Assembly: GCA_947259365.1 (NCBI GenBank)
Contig: CAMYMC010000019.1
Span: 62,001 to 126,000 of the forward strand
Direction of reading: 5' to 3'
Origin: an uncultured Acidimicrobiaceae bacterium
Lineage (GTDB): Bacteria > Actinomycetota > Acidimicrobiia > Spongiisociales > UBA5794
DNA: 64,000 nucleotides
The notes under the pieces are model-generated. The model did no database searches. It had not been told where the DNA came from and was given only the letters and a program-made list of their open reading frames with translations. Positions 1-8,188 of the stretch are shown one piece after another (position 1 is the first letter of the stretch; the number at the start of each line of letters is the position of its first letter). The position numbers were made by a program, and so were the translations under genes.

Positions 1-541
1 ACCGGCCGAGGGCGACGTTGCCGTCCTCGTCCGCCTCGGCGGCGGCGAGCAGCGTGACGTCGGGGCGGAGGCCGGCGATGGCCCATCCCTCGTCACCGGT
101 GAACGGGTTCCTCACCCGGCGGAACAGCTCCGGGCTCACCCGGGGGATGTCGGTGAGGTCGACCCCGGGTGGACACGCCAGGAACGGGATCCCGCCGGCG
201 CCGGCGTAGAGCGCGTGGGTGAGCGAGCCCTCGTCGATCTCGACGACCCGTAGCTCGCCGCTCTCTACGGCCTTGCGGAACCTCGGGGCGAGTCCGAGGT
301 CCTCGAACCCGACGTACGGGCTCATGATCTCGTCGACGAGGCCGGCGGCGACCGGCAGCTCCGCCTGGAGGGACGCCGAGGGGCTCGTCACGAGCGTGCC
401 GGTCCGTACGCCCGACCGCACCATCGCGGTGACGAGGGCCATCGGCGCGGCCGTCATGTGCATGCCGCCCACGGCGATCGTCGCGCCCGACGGCACGAAC
501 TCGGCCACCGCCTCCTCGGCCTCGAGGAAGCGTCCAGGCAC
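1..541 (-). CDS. CoA-transferase family I, alpha subunit (3' end cut by window edge)
   Basis: About 180 N-terminal residues of a family I CoA-transferase alpha subunit are visible; the rest runs off the left edge. The start is read as GTG at 541, preceded by GAGGGG, and gives the usual opening of the family: a short helix, then SGATIAVGGMH (P-loop-like GG) and an MALVTAMVRSG helix. Related proteins transfer CoA between acids or, as in IpdA of steroid degradation, hydrolyse a ring. It is the last visible gene of the benzoyl-CoA reductase operon, so a role in handling a CoA ester from ring cleavage is likely. An ATG at 648 overlaps the bcrD stop but leads to only 33 codons in another frame, so I did not use it. 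The substrate cannot be named. Confidence 0.75.
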   Translation of the reverse strand, partial: MPGRFLEAEEAVAEFVPSGATIAVGGMHMTAAPMALVTAMVRSGVRTGTLVTSPSASLQAELPVAAGLVDEIMSPYVGFEDLGLAPRFRKAVESGELRVVEIDEGSLTHALYAGAGGIPFLACPPGVDLTDIPRVSPELFRRVRNPFTGDEGWAIAGLRPDVTLLAAAEADEDGNVALGR

Positions 542-644
542 CCCGCTCAGAGCCCCTCGCGGCACCGGCCGCACGTCGGCGGCGGCCGCGTCGCTCGAAC
601 GGCAGCGGTGTCGGGCACGTCCTCGATCGTCCGTGCGACCGTCG

Positions 645-1457
645 TCATTGCGCCGATGCGCTCACCTTCATCTTCTCCAGCCGTTGCTGGGCCAACAGCG
701 CCGCACCGTAGGCGCCGGCGTAGGCGCCGAGTCCGTCCGGCGGGACGAGGAACGGCGACCCCAGGATCTCCTCGAGCTGCTGGGACAGCAGCTTCACTGT
801 CGCCAGACCGCCGGTGAGGGCGAAGGGCGGCTCCGCCTTCACCCGTTTCACGAGCTGCGCGGCCCGGTCGGTGAGGGCGATGACGGCCCCGGCGCAGACG
901 TCCTCGATGCTGCGGTCGGCGGCGAGATGGTTGATGATCTCCGACTCGGCGAAGACCGTGCAGACGCTCGACACCGTTACCGGGTCGGTCGCCGCTTCCG
1001 ACAGCGGGGCGATGTCGGTGACGTCGTATCCGAGGTATTTCACCGTCTTCTGGAGGAACGCCCCGGCCCCGGCGGCGCACTTGTCGTTGAGGCGGAACCC
1101 GAGCACCCGCCCGTTCTCGTCCATGCGCAGCGCCTTCACCGTCTGCCCGCCGGCGTCGAGGACGGTGCGGACCTCGGGGAGCCAGCGATGGGTGGCGACG
1201 GCGTGGCAGGTGAGCTCGGTGATCGACAGGTCGCTGATCTCCGCCGCGTAGCGGCCGAATCCGGTCGACGCGATGTACTCGAGCTCGTCGCGGTCGACGC
1301 CTGAGCCATCGAGCGCGGCGACGAGGCCCTTCTCGGCCGCCTTGGCGAAGTGGAACCCGGTCGGGCCCATCGACTTGCCCTTGATGTCGCCGTCGCCGTC
1401 GACAATGACGACCTTCGTGTAGCTCGACCCGAGATCGATGCCTGCGGTGAACGTCAT
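645..1457 (-). CDS. bcrD: ATP-dependent benzoyl-CoA reductase, ATPase subunit BcrD/BzdQ type
   Basis: 270 aa of the BadF/BadG/BcrA/BcrD ATPase family (acetate kinase/Hsp70-like fold). It opens with the phosphate-binding GIDLGSSYTK. The two family cysteines that bind the [4Fe-4S] cluster shared between the two ATPase subunits are present in NDKCAAG and in SVCTVFAESEI. The protein would hydrolyse ATP to push low-potential electrons from ferredoxin into the BcrB/BcrC ring-reducing half. Its ATG overlaps the bcrA stop (ATGA), so translation is probably coupled. The length fits the short ATPase subunits of this enzyme class. The 2-hydroxyacyl-CoA dehydratase activator is the main alternative family, but those systems have one ATPase gene, not two. 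Confidence 0.85.
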   Translation of the reverse strand: MTFTAGIDLGSSYTKVVIVDGDGDIKGKSMGPTGFHFAKAAEKGLVAALDGSGVDRDELEYIASTGFGRYAAEISDLSITELTCHAVATHRWLPEVRTVLDAGGQTVKALRMDENGRVLGFRLNDKCAAGAGAFLQKTVKYLGYDVTDIAPLSEAATDPVTVSSVCTVFAESEIINHLAADRSIEDVCAGAVIALTDRAAQLVKRVKAEPPFALTGGLATVKLLSQQLEEILGSPFLVPPDGLGAYAGAYGAALLAQQRLEKMKVSASAQ

Positions 1458-2263
1458 GCCGGTGCCCCCCTTTCTGCGAACGCCCCGGTCCGGACCTGAT
1501 CGAGCGCGTAGAGCGCGGCGCCGATCGCTCCGCAGTAGTGCGATTCCTCACTCGTGTTGACCTGTACGCCGGCCATCTCCGAGATGAGCTCGACCATCGC
1601 CGAGTTCCTCGTCACCCCTCCGGTGAAGGTCACCTCCGGCTCGATGCCGGCTCGCCGCAGCAGCGACATCGAGCGCGACGCGATAGCGACGTGCACGCCC
1701 ATGACGACGTCCTCGATCCGTCGCCCCTTGGCGAGCCATCCCAGGATCTCCGACTCGGCGAAGACCGTGCACGTCGTCGTCATCTTCACCGGGTTCTTCG
1801 CGGTCTGGGCGAGCGGGCCCAGCTCACCGAGCGGCATCTCGAGGGCGTCGGAGGCGGCGCCGAGGAACCGTCCCGTTCCCGCCGCGCACTTGTCGTTCAT
1901 GTTGAAGTCGATGACCTGGCCGTCGGTGCCGACCTTGATCGCCTTCGTGTCCTGACCACCGATGTCGAGGACGCTCCTCGTGTTCGGGAACAGATGGACT
2001 GCGCCTCGGCCGTGGCAGGAGATCTCGGTGACCTGCGCGTCCCCGAACTGGATGCGGAATCGTCCGTACCCGGTGCCCACGACGAACGCGACGTTGGTTT
2101 CCGAATACGGGGTCTCGGCGAGCGCCAGGTTGAACGCGGTCTGCCCGGCCTCGTCGAGCTTGGCCCCGGTGGGGCACAACCCGTGGCCGAGCATCTCGTG
2201 CCTGTCGGACATGATGACGGCCTTGGTCTGTGTCGACCCTACGTCTACGCCTGCTACCAGCAT
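1454..2263 (-). CDS. bcrA: ATP-dependent benzoyl-CoA reductase, second ATPase subunit BcrA/BzdP type
   Basis: 269 aa, homologous to its downstream neighbour. The phosphate-1 motif is GVDVGSTQTK near the N-terminus; VGTGYGRF follows, then NDKCAAGTGRF and TTTCTVFAESEI with the two cluster-binding cysteines. Two paralogous ATPase genes side by side are the hallmark of class I benzoyl-CoA reductase, whose ATPase half is a heterodimer. As I recall, the Thauera BcrA is much longer (about 48 kDa) while Azoarcus BzdP is short, so this copy looks BzdP-like. It starts 4 nt after the bcrB stop and overlaps bcrD by 4 nt. Confidence 0.85.
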   Translation of the reverse strand: MLVAGVDVGSTQTKAVIMSDRHEMLGHGLCPTGAKLDEAGQTAFNLALAETPYSETNVAFVVGTGYGRFRIQFGDAQVTEISCHGRGAVHLFPNTRSVLDIGGQDTKAIKVGTDGQVIDFNMNDKCAAGTGRFLGAASDALEMPLGELGPLAQTAKNPVKMTTTCTVFAESEILGWLAKGRRIEDVVMGVHVAIASRSMSLLRRAGIEPEVTFTGGVTRNSAMVELISEMAGVQVNTSEESHYCGAIGAALYALDQVRTGAFAERGAPA

Positions 2264-2267
2264 GTGA

Positions 2268-3572
2268 TCACGCTCCTACCTGCACGCGCCTGCTCTGCAG
2301 GGCCTCGAAGAATGCATCGACCCGGTTCTTCAGCTGCGCCTCGGCCCACAGCCGTGAGTCGACGAGATCCGACTGGATGAACAGCCCGGGGATGTCCTCG
2401 TTGCGCATGAGCCACTCCCGGGCGTCGGGAAGGCCCGCAGAGGTCGTCCTGCACGACTTCACTCCGTGGTAGGCGATCCCGTCGATGGCGTAGTCCCGCA
2501 CCACGTTCGCCTGCCACTCGTGGGAGAAGAAGATCCCGCTCATCGACGGCTGGGCGGTGATGAGGATCTGTTCGGCGAGGCTCTCCACCGGTCTCGAGAG
2601 GTCGTAGTGGACGCCGCGGTCGATCCCGCCGCCGGCGTAGGACATGTACTCGCTGGCGACGAACACCCCGTTCCACTGCTCGAAGAGGCCGACGAAGTCC
2701 CGGAAGTTCGTGTAACACGCGGTGCCGACGAGGAGCAGCCGGAACTGCTCCGGTGACACCGCCCCGACGCCTTTGTCGATCCGCTCGTCGAGCTCGGCGA
2801 GCGCCGTCTCCATGAAGCGCACCCCGTCCTCGCGTCCCCGCAGGATGTTGGCGATCCCCATGTAGTTGATGCCCTCAGTGAGCGCATTGAATGGTGCCGG
2901 CCGGTGCTTGTTCGTGGCGAGGATGGCCCGGTACAGCTCCGACATCCGGTTGACGTTGTCGAGGATCTCGCGAAGCTTGTCGATGTCGAACGTCTTGCCG
3001 GTCACCTCCTCGCACAGGGCGATGAGCTCTCGGAGCTGGCCCTCGACGAACTTCACGTCGTTCTTGAACGTCTCGCTGCCCATGTCGTAGGCGAACCCGG
3101 TCCCCCGCCAGCCGGGCAGGTCGAGGACGAACACCGGGCACTCGTACTGGCGTTCCCAGATCTCCGACCACTTGATGTACGTGTTGCACATGTTGGTGGC
3201 GACGACCATGCCGGGCTTCGGGTAGCGGCCCAGGGGGTGCTGGCGGCCGGTGAGATGCAGCCCGACGTCGACCTTGACGTAGCCGCAGATGTCCGGGGAG
3301 TAGCCGGCGTCCTCTGCGGCGAGCAGGTAGTCCATCGCCTTGCCCTTGACCGCGGTCTGCAGTGAGGCGATCTCGGGGAAGCTCATCGGGATGTCGAACG
3401 TGTTGAGAATCTCGGCGAGCGAGCCCATGACGAAGACGTTGGCGACGAGCGAATCCTCCTCGGCCGCCGCGTCCAGCTCCGTCCACCACCGGTCCATGAG
3501 CCGGCGGCTCTCGCCCCGGGTGTCCCCCGCCCGCTCCAGGGGCGGTCGTATGGCAACTCTGTGCTCTTTCAC
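2268..3572 (-). CDS. bcrB: Benzoyl-CoA reductase, large catalytic subunit BcrB/BzdO type
   Basis: 434 aa of the HgdB/BcrB/BcrC family that binds benzoyl-CoA and [4Fe-4S] clusters. Visible landmarks include MSFPEIASLQTAVKGKAMDY, YSPDICGYVK (Cys about 96), VVATNMCNTY (Cys about 129) and a late GVKSCRTTSAG. The length matches BcrB rather than the shorter 2-hydroxyglutaryl-CoA dehydratase subunits. The GTG start at 3572 has an excellent ribosome site (AGGAGG), and the gene follows bcrC after 9 nt. With BcrC it forms the ring-reducing half of the cytoplasmic complex that converts benzoyl-CoA to a cyclohexadienoyl-CoA. Confidence 0.87.
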   Translation of the reverse strand: MKEHRVAIRPPLERAGDTRGESRRLMDRWWTELDAAAEEDSLVANVFVMGSLAEILNTFDIPMSFPEIASLQTAVKGKAMDYLLAAEDAGYSPDICGYVKVDVGLHLTGRQHPLGRYPKPGMVVATNMCNTYIKWSEIWERQYECPVFVLDLPGWRGTGFAYDMGSETFKNDVKFVEGQLRELIALCEEVTGKTFDIDKLREILDNVNRMSELYRAILATNKHRPAPFNALTEGINYMGIANILRGREDGVRFMETALAELDERIDKGVGAVSPEQFRLLLVGTACYTNFRDFVGLFEQWNGVFVASEYMSYAGGGIDRGVHYDLSRPVESLAEQILITAQPSMSGIFFSHEWQANVVRDYAIDGIAYHGVKSCRTTSAGLPDAREWLMRNEDIPGLFIQSDLVDSRLWAEAQLKNRVDAFFEALQSRRVQVGA

Positions 3573-3581
3573 TGCCGCCTC

Positions 3582-4742
3582 CTATACGAACTCGAACAAG
3601 AGCGACTCGGCGAAGGTTTCGATCTCCATCCGGACCTGCTCGAAGTTGGCCGTCTTCTCCTCGAACTCCATGACGAGGTGGGGGATCCCCGCCTCGGTGA
3701 GGGCGTTGTCGTAGGCAACCTGCTCCTCGAGGCCCGGCTCGCACATCTTGGCGGCGCCGACGATGGCGGCCTGGGCCCCGGAGTTTCGGATGCGCTCGAG
3801 GAGCATGTGCTCCTTTGGCTTGCGGGGGTCGCGCTGTACCGGGCTGTAACTCGATGCCTCGAGATACGCCACGGCGAGGTTCTCCATGGGGTTGCCGTCG
3901 GACGGAACGTCCTCGAGGATCCAGCGGAGCCCGATGAGGAAGTCGTCGTCGACGATGTAGGCGACGTCCTGGAGGACGGAGAGCATCTCGATGGGCGGCT
4001 GCTCGCAGAATCCGCCCTCGAAGACGAGGCGGATCTTGTCCTGCGGCTTGTTCGTGCGCTCCCTGATCTGGGGCAGCGCCTCGCGCAGGAGCTCGTTGTG
4101 GCGCTCTCGGGGCATGACACCGGCGGCCCTGGTGAGGACGTAGCCCTCGACGAGGCTCAGCAGCCACGGCGTGTTCCTTCGGATCTCGTACAGCTCGCGC
4201 AAGAGCCTGCGGTTCTCGTTGAAGAGCTCGATGCTCGCTCGCAGCGCTTCGTCGGTGATACCCCGCCCGGTGATCTCTTCGATGAGCCCGGCGATGCGCC
4301 GGTACTCGTTGAGCAGGTACGTCGCGGCGTGGGGCGAGGCGGCGTTGTGGGGGTAATAGAGGATCTGGCAGCTGACGTCGGGGAACTTCCTCGTCCAGAT
4401 CCCGTTGACGTGGCGGGCGGCGTCACAGATCGGGTGGGTGACGTACATGGAGAGGAAGTCGAGCTTGCCGGAGAGGGCCTGCTCGAGCGCGCTCCGCAGG
4501 ATCGAGCACACGAACGCGGCGATGTGGGCGTCGGCCTCGCGGATCTGGACGCTGCTGTCGGCCCCCATGGTCTTGATGGGGAGCATCCCGGCGGCGTGGG
4601 CGATCTCTTCGGGGAAGTAGACCTGGAAGTGACCGAGGACCTTGCCGTCGGGGTTCGCCTCGAGCCATTCGTGAACGGCCGGGTAGTCGGGGTCCTCCAC
4701 CGCGTTCCGACACTCCTCGATGATGTCGCCGAGCTCGGTCAT
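3582..4742 (-). CDS. bcrC: Benzoyl-CoA reductase, catalytic subunit BcrC/BzdN type
   Basis: 386 aa of the HgdB/BcrC family, the usual size for BcrC/BadD/BzdN. Cysteines that can ligate a [4Fe-4S] cluster lie at about 79 (FVCSIL), 106 (HPICDAAR) and in GGFCEQPP. It is the first gene of the minus-strand operon bcrC-bcrB-bcrA-bcrD, the same order as known class I benzoyl-CoA reductase operons. The ATG at 4742 lies just downstream of a compound promoter with a 7-2-7 inverted repeat and a TetR-like palindrome. Substrate specificity (benzoyl-CoA versus hydroxy- or methyl-benzoyl-CoA) cannot be read from sequence; the neighbouring 4-hydroxybenzoyl-CoA reductase argues for benzoyl-CoA. Confidence 0.87.
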   Translation of the reverse strand: MTELGDIIEECRNAVEDPDYPAVHEWLEANPDGKVLGHFQVYFPEEIAHAAGMLPIKTMGADSSVQIREADAHIAAFVCSILRSALEQALSGKLDFLSMYVTHPICDAARHVNGIWTRKFPDVSCQILYYPHNAASPHAATYLLNEYRRIAGLIEEITGRGITDEALRASIELFNENRRLLRELYEIRRNTPWLLSLVEGYVLTRAAGVMPRERHNELLREALPQIRERTNKPQDKIRLVFEGGFCEQPPIEMLSVLQDVAYIVDDDFLIGLRWILEDVPSDGNPMENLAVAYLEASSYSPVQRDPRKPKEHMLLERIRNSGAQAAIVGAAKMCEPGLEEQVAYDNALTEAGIPHLVMEFEEKTANFEQVRMEIETFAESLLFEFV

Positions 4743-4764
4743 ACGCCCTCCACCCTCGAGATCC

Positions 4765-4782
4765 TGACTAAACGGTCAGTCA
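4765..4782 (-). promoter_or_regulatory. TetR-like palindrome at the bcr promoter
   Basis: TGACT-N8-AGTCA lies directly downstream of the putative -10 (GAGAAT, 4784-4789) and 22 nt before the bcrC ATG, where a bound repressor would block transcription. Its sequence is related to, but not the same as, the ACCG...CGGT palindromes at three other promoters of the island. Confidence 0.5.
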
Positions 4783-4783
4783 A

Positions 4784-4812
4784 ATTCTCACATGCAGATT
4801 CTCCTCCGACAA
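4784..4812 (-). promoter_or_regulatory. Putative bcr operon promoter (-35 TTGTCG, -10 GAGAAT)
   Basis: Read on the minus strand, TTGTCG (4812-4807) and GAGAAT (4789-4784) are separated by 17 nt. The same spacing and a TTG-type -35 recur at three other operons of this island, each at 22 nt from the upstream inverted repeat. The match to a housekeeping promoter is modest, as expected for an activated promoter. Confidence 0.5.
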
Positions 4813-4834
4813 TCCGCTGTTCGCGTCACATTCG

Positions 4835-4850
4835 TGATGCAGATGCATCA
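4835..4850. promoter_or_regulatory. 7-2-7 inverted repeat, activator-type site of the bcr operon
   Basis: TGATGCA-GA-TGCATCA is a perfect 7-bp inverted repeat with a 2-bp centre. Heptamer pairs separated by 2 bp are the known site geometry of NarL/FixJ-type LuxR regulators. It ends 22 nt upstream of the -35 element of bcrC. The same element occurs at 14879-14894, 16950-16965, 22479-22494 and 34343-34358. Confidence 0.65.
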
Positions 4851-4892
4851 TGTAGGGAGGAGGGAATGAGGGGGGCGGCTCGCCCTTGGTGC

Positions 4893-5309
4893 CTACGCAG
4901 TACGGGCGGTGCGGTCGAGCACCCGGATGATCCGGTCGGACCGGACGAGCTCGCGGAATCGCCGAGCGAGCCGGACGTGGTCGGCGACGCTGCCCGCGAT
5001 CTCGAGCGTGATTCCGTGGAGGCCTTCCCAGGGCACGCACCCGTGAGTGAGCGGGCACGCATCCACGGGGTGGGTCCCGAAGCAGACGAAGACGGGCTCG
5101 CCGAGCGTGCTGAACGTGGCGGCGTCGGCCGTGCCGTCCCAGTGGGTCACGTCGACGATGAGGGTTCCCCCCGCGTACTCGTCGAGGAGGACGTCGGCCG
5201 GTCGCATCGCCGCCATCCGCTCGGCGTCGTCTGCAGGCGCGAGCGTGAACCTCACGCACGCGCAGGCCTGGCTGTGCGCTTCGACGTCGACGCGGTCACT
5301 CAACGGCAC
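4893..5309 (-). CDS. Hypothetical protein, 138 aa
   Basis: I do not recognise this protein. The GTG start at 5309 follows GGGGGAGG at rather short spacing. The composition is that of a soluble globular protein: not Arg- or Pro-biased like the other frames here, with several cysteines and histidines (ACACVRF near 17-22, then FGTHPVDACPLTHGC in the second half) that could bind metal. It lies between the bcr promoter region and a LAL regulator, on the same strand as both, with no sign of co-transcription with bcr because the bcr promoter lies downstream of its stop. Confidence 0.5.
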   Translation of the reverse strand: MPLSDRVDVEAHSQACACVRFTLAPADDAERMAAMRPADVLLDEYAGGTLIVDVTHWDGTADAATFSTLGEPVFVCFGTHPVDACPLTHGCVPWEGLHGITLEIAGSVADHVRLARRFRELVRSDRIIRVLDRTARTA

Positions 5310-5486
5310 GACCTCCCCCGGGCCCGGGCACCGGCCGGGTCCTCATCGTGTCAGCGTACGGAGCGGCCGACGAGCGACAAGTCGCCTTTTCGGCTCTCCG
5401 CCATCGTCTCTTCGGATGAGCCCCAGGTGAGGCTGCGGACCACCCGACTCGCAGGGATACGTCCTCAGGCCCGAGGAGATCGCCGT

Positions 5487-8081
5487 CTATGTGGGTCTCG
5501 CGCCGGGCCGGTCTTCGAGAACTCCCAGCTCTCGGGCACTCTGAACGGCCCGATTCCGGTCCGAGGCCTTCAGCTTTGTGATCACCGCCGAGACGTGGTG
5601 CTCGGCGGTTCTGGGAGACACGAACAACTCCTCGGCGATCCGGATGTTGGAGAGCCCCTTCGCCATCAGATCGAGGACCTCAGCCTGTCTGGGGGTCAGG
5701 CCTGCCGGGTGTCGGCGGGTCTGCGGCCTCGGGCCTCTCGGGACACCCTGGGCGCCGGCTTGGCGGAGCGCGGAACGAAGGCGTGAAGCCATGGGAATCG
5801 CTCCGAGCTCGTCGAAGATCCGCAGCGCTTCGAGCTTGGCGTCGTTGTCTCCGTCGGCGAGTGCGATGGCTCGCATGTAGGGGTCACCGAGCTCCATCCA
5901 CATCCGAGCTGCTTCACTCCATTGGCCCTCGATCTGGAGGCGATGCGGGTCCGCCGAGAGCTCGAGCGGGCCGGACAGGATCCCGAGCTTCCAGAGCCAG
6001 AACCCGAGCTCGCTCGCGCTCCAGGGCCATGTCTCGGCCATGACGTCGATCGCTGCGACTGCGGCAGCACCGTCCTCAACAGAGCGACCTGCGAGCCAGT
6101 ACGCCTCGGCGACGATCCTCCAGGTCTCGGCTTGCACATCGGGACCCAGCCTCGAGGCCGCTTCGATTCCCTTCTCGAGGGTTGCTTCCCACGGGCCGCC
6201 GCGTCTGGCGAGAATCTGGGCGAGGACCATGAGCGGCTCTTCGATGAAGGGGTGCTGGTTGGCGATCAGGATCTCGAGAGCGGCCTCGGTGTCCTCCTCG
6301 GCCTCAGTCCATCGGCCCCGATCGACACGGAGCCAGGCGCGAGCGGTCAGAGCTGCGGCCTCCGCGTTGGTGCTCCCGAGGCCGCGTGCCAGGAGCATCG
6401 ACTCCTCGATCTTGCGTTCCGCAGTTCGGTAGTCGCGATACATGTGAGCGACGAGCCCGGCGAACAGGACAGCGTCGAACGCCGTCTCGCGACTCCCGCC
6501 CTCCTCTCCAGCCGTGATGCTCTCCTCCAGCAGGGCGAGCGTGCCCGGGAAGTCGGTGCGCATGAGCGCGGACGCCTTGACCCTCAGTGCGTGAGACGTT
6601 GCCAGGAGATCCGGTTCTAGAGCAGCCAGGGCGATGGCGCGATCGGCGAGCTCATCCGCCCTCGCGAAATCTCGGTCGAAGCTCACCATGACGGCGTAGA
6701 CGCTGTAGGCAAAGGCCAGCCCTGGCTGTCCGGAAGGCTCGCTGAGGAGGTCAACCGCTTCAACGATGGCCGCCTCGGCTAGATCCTTGTGTCCGAGTCG
6801 CCTCTCGCAGAGGGCGACTTTCGCAAGCACGCTTGCGACCCCAGCCGGGTTGTGGACCGATCGGTACAGATCGATCGCTTCCCTCCCCAGTTTGGGGATG
6901 GAAGCGAGGGTTCCCGAGTGCGACTCTTCGGAGATCCTGGCTTCGAGGAGCTCCGCCCGCAGAGACGGCTCCAGCTGGTCGAGCAGCGGCTCCAAGAGAA
7001 GGTGATGAGCCATCGCCTCTCGATGGTTCCCCGCCTCGGCGGCTGCCAAGGCAGCTTCGGGTCCGAACCGGACGATGGCGTCGGTGTCGCCCGCGGCGTG
7101 GGCGTGGTGCACGATGCGGGGAGCTGCTCCCTCCCCGGCAGCAAGAGCGTCGACGACCACTTGGTTGTTGTGCCGTCGTTCCTCGTCGCTGAGGGAGGTC
7201 TCCACCGCGAGGCGGGCCAGTTCGTGACGGAACCTCACTCCATCGTCTGAGATTTCCAGGACCCGACGCTGCTCACACTCGGCCAACGGTTCGGCCATGT
7301 CGTTCACGGCCTCCGCCAGCAGCCAGCGCTCCGTCTTCGATGGGACGACGGATACCAAACCCGCCAGCTTTCGGGCCTCGGGGGTCAACCGGGCGAGCCG
7401 AGCGAGGTACACGTTCTGGATGGAGGCGGGAACGGGTCTGGTCGGGTCGGCAAGCAGCTCGGTGACCAGCAGAGGGTTGCCGCCGGCCAAGGCGAGGGAC
7501 GGGTCATCCGCCAGGCCTCGCTCGGCAGCCAGGTGCGACACCGCCTCCAGTGACAATGGCCCGAGCCGGATTCTCACGATCGAGCCGCTCGGCAGGTCGC
7601 CGAGCACCGCCCGCAGCCCCCCCTCGGTCGGGACCTCCTCATCCCGATACGTCAACAACAACACCCCATGGGCCTCCGGTATGCGGCGCCCGGCATAACG
7701 GATCGCGTCCAACGTCGCGTCATCGGCCCAATGGGTATCTTCGATCACAACCACCGTCGGTCGCAGCTGCCGAGCGAACAGATCGACCAGCGCCCGGAAC
7801 ACCCCGATCCGTTCACCCCGTTGCAGAGCTTCGAGCAACGCCCCGTCTCCAGCGGTCATGTCCCAGAGTGGCGCCAACGGAGCCGGTGTGAACAAGTCGT
7901 CGCAGCCACCCCACAACACCCGCGCGTCACCTTCGACCTCTGAGGTGAATCGACGCACCAACGCAGTCTTCCCGATTCCGGCCTCGCCCCGAACCAGGAC
8001 CACCGAACCCGCGCCGTCACGGGCGCGCTCCAAAGCATCTCGAAGCTGCTGTAGCTCGGCGTCACGCTCGAGGAGCTCCAT
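5487..8081 (-). CDS. LuxR-family ATP-binding transcriptional regulator (LAL/MalT-like)
   Basis: 864 aa. The N-terminal AAA-type ATPase has a Walker A GEAGIGKTAL near residue 30 and a Walker B VVVIEDTHWAD. A long TPR-like helical middle follows, and the C-terminal LuxR helix-turn-helix begins LTPRQAEVLDLM and continues through SPRTAEHHVSAVITKL. Large LAL proteins sense an inducer through the middle region and activate transcription when ATP is bound. The start ATG at 8081 has no clear ribosome site. It lies downstream of hcrB on the same strand, separated by 107 nt that contain a hairpin. It could control the adjacent aromatic operons, but nothing in the sequence shows its target. Confidence 0.85.
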   Translation of the reverse strand: MELLERDAELQQLRDALERARDGAGSVVLVRGEAGIGKTALVRRFTSEVEGDARVLWGGCDDLFTPAPLAPLWDMTAGDGALLEALQRGERIGVFRALVDLFARQLRPTVVVIEDTHWADDATLDAIRYAGRRIPEAHGVLLLTYRDEEVPTEGGLRAVLGDLPSGSIVRIRLGPLSLEAVSHLAAERGLADDPSLALAGGNPLLVTELLADPTRPVPASIQNVYLARLARLTPEARKLAGLVSVVPSKTERWLLAEAVNDMAEPLAECEQRRVLEISDDGVRFRHELARLAVETSLSDEERRHNNQVVVDALAAGEGAAPRIVHHAHAAGDTDAIVRFGPEAALAAAEAGNHREAMAHHLLLEPLLDQLEPSLRAELLEARISEESHSGTLASIPKLGREAIDLYRSVHNPAGVASVLAKVALCERRLGHKDLAEAAIVEAVDLLSEPSGQPGLAFAYSVYAVMVSFDRDFARADELADRAIALAALEPDLLATSHALRVKASALMRTDFPGTLALLEESITAGEEGGSRETAFDAVLFAGLVAHMYRDYRTAERKIEESMLLARGLGSTNAEAAALTARAWLRVDRGRWTEAEEDTEAALEILIANQHPFIEEPLMVLAQILARRGGPWEATLEKGIEAASRLGPDVQAETWRIVAEAYWLAGRSVEDGAAAVAAIDVMAETWPWSASELGFWLWKLGILSGPLELSADPHRLQIEGQWSEAARMWMELGDPYMRAIALADGDNDAKLEALRIFDELGAIPMASRLRSALRQAGAQGVPRGPRPQTRRHPAGLTPRQAEVLDLMAKGLSNIRIAEELFVSPRTAEHHVSAVITKLKASDRNRAVQSARELGVLEDRPGARPT

Positions 8082-8127
8082 CAATGCAAAGTTACCCGTC
8101 GAGTCGCACCCGTTCCTCGGCCGATCG

Positions 8128-8157
8128 CGGGCAACCCGCGTGCGGGCACGTTGCCCG
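8128..8157. terminator. Hairpin between hcrB and the LAL regulator
   Basis: CGGGCAAC (8128-8135) pairs perfectly with GTTGCCCG (8150-8157); the 14-nt loop can form an inner CCGC/GCGG stem. It lies 32 nt past the hcrB stop and could end the hcr operon transcript. No U-tract follows, so intrinsic termination is uncertain. Confidence 0.4.
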
Positions 8158-8188
8158 TCGGCGATCTCGAACGCAGCCCGTCTTCGCC

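Noticed and set aside
3561-5786. Long plus-strand open frame of 741 codons opposite bcrC and its promoter
   Set aside because: It is antisense to clearly homologous genes, is rich in Asp/Glu/Val/Arg as expected of the opposite strand of high-GC genes, crosses the bcr promoter elements and matches no family I recognise.
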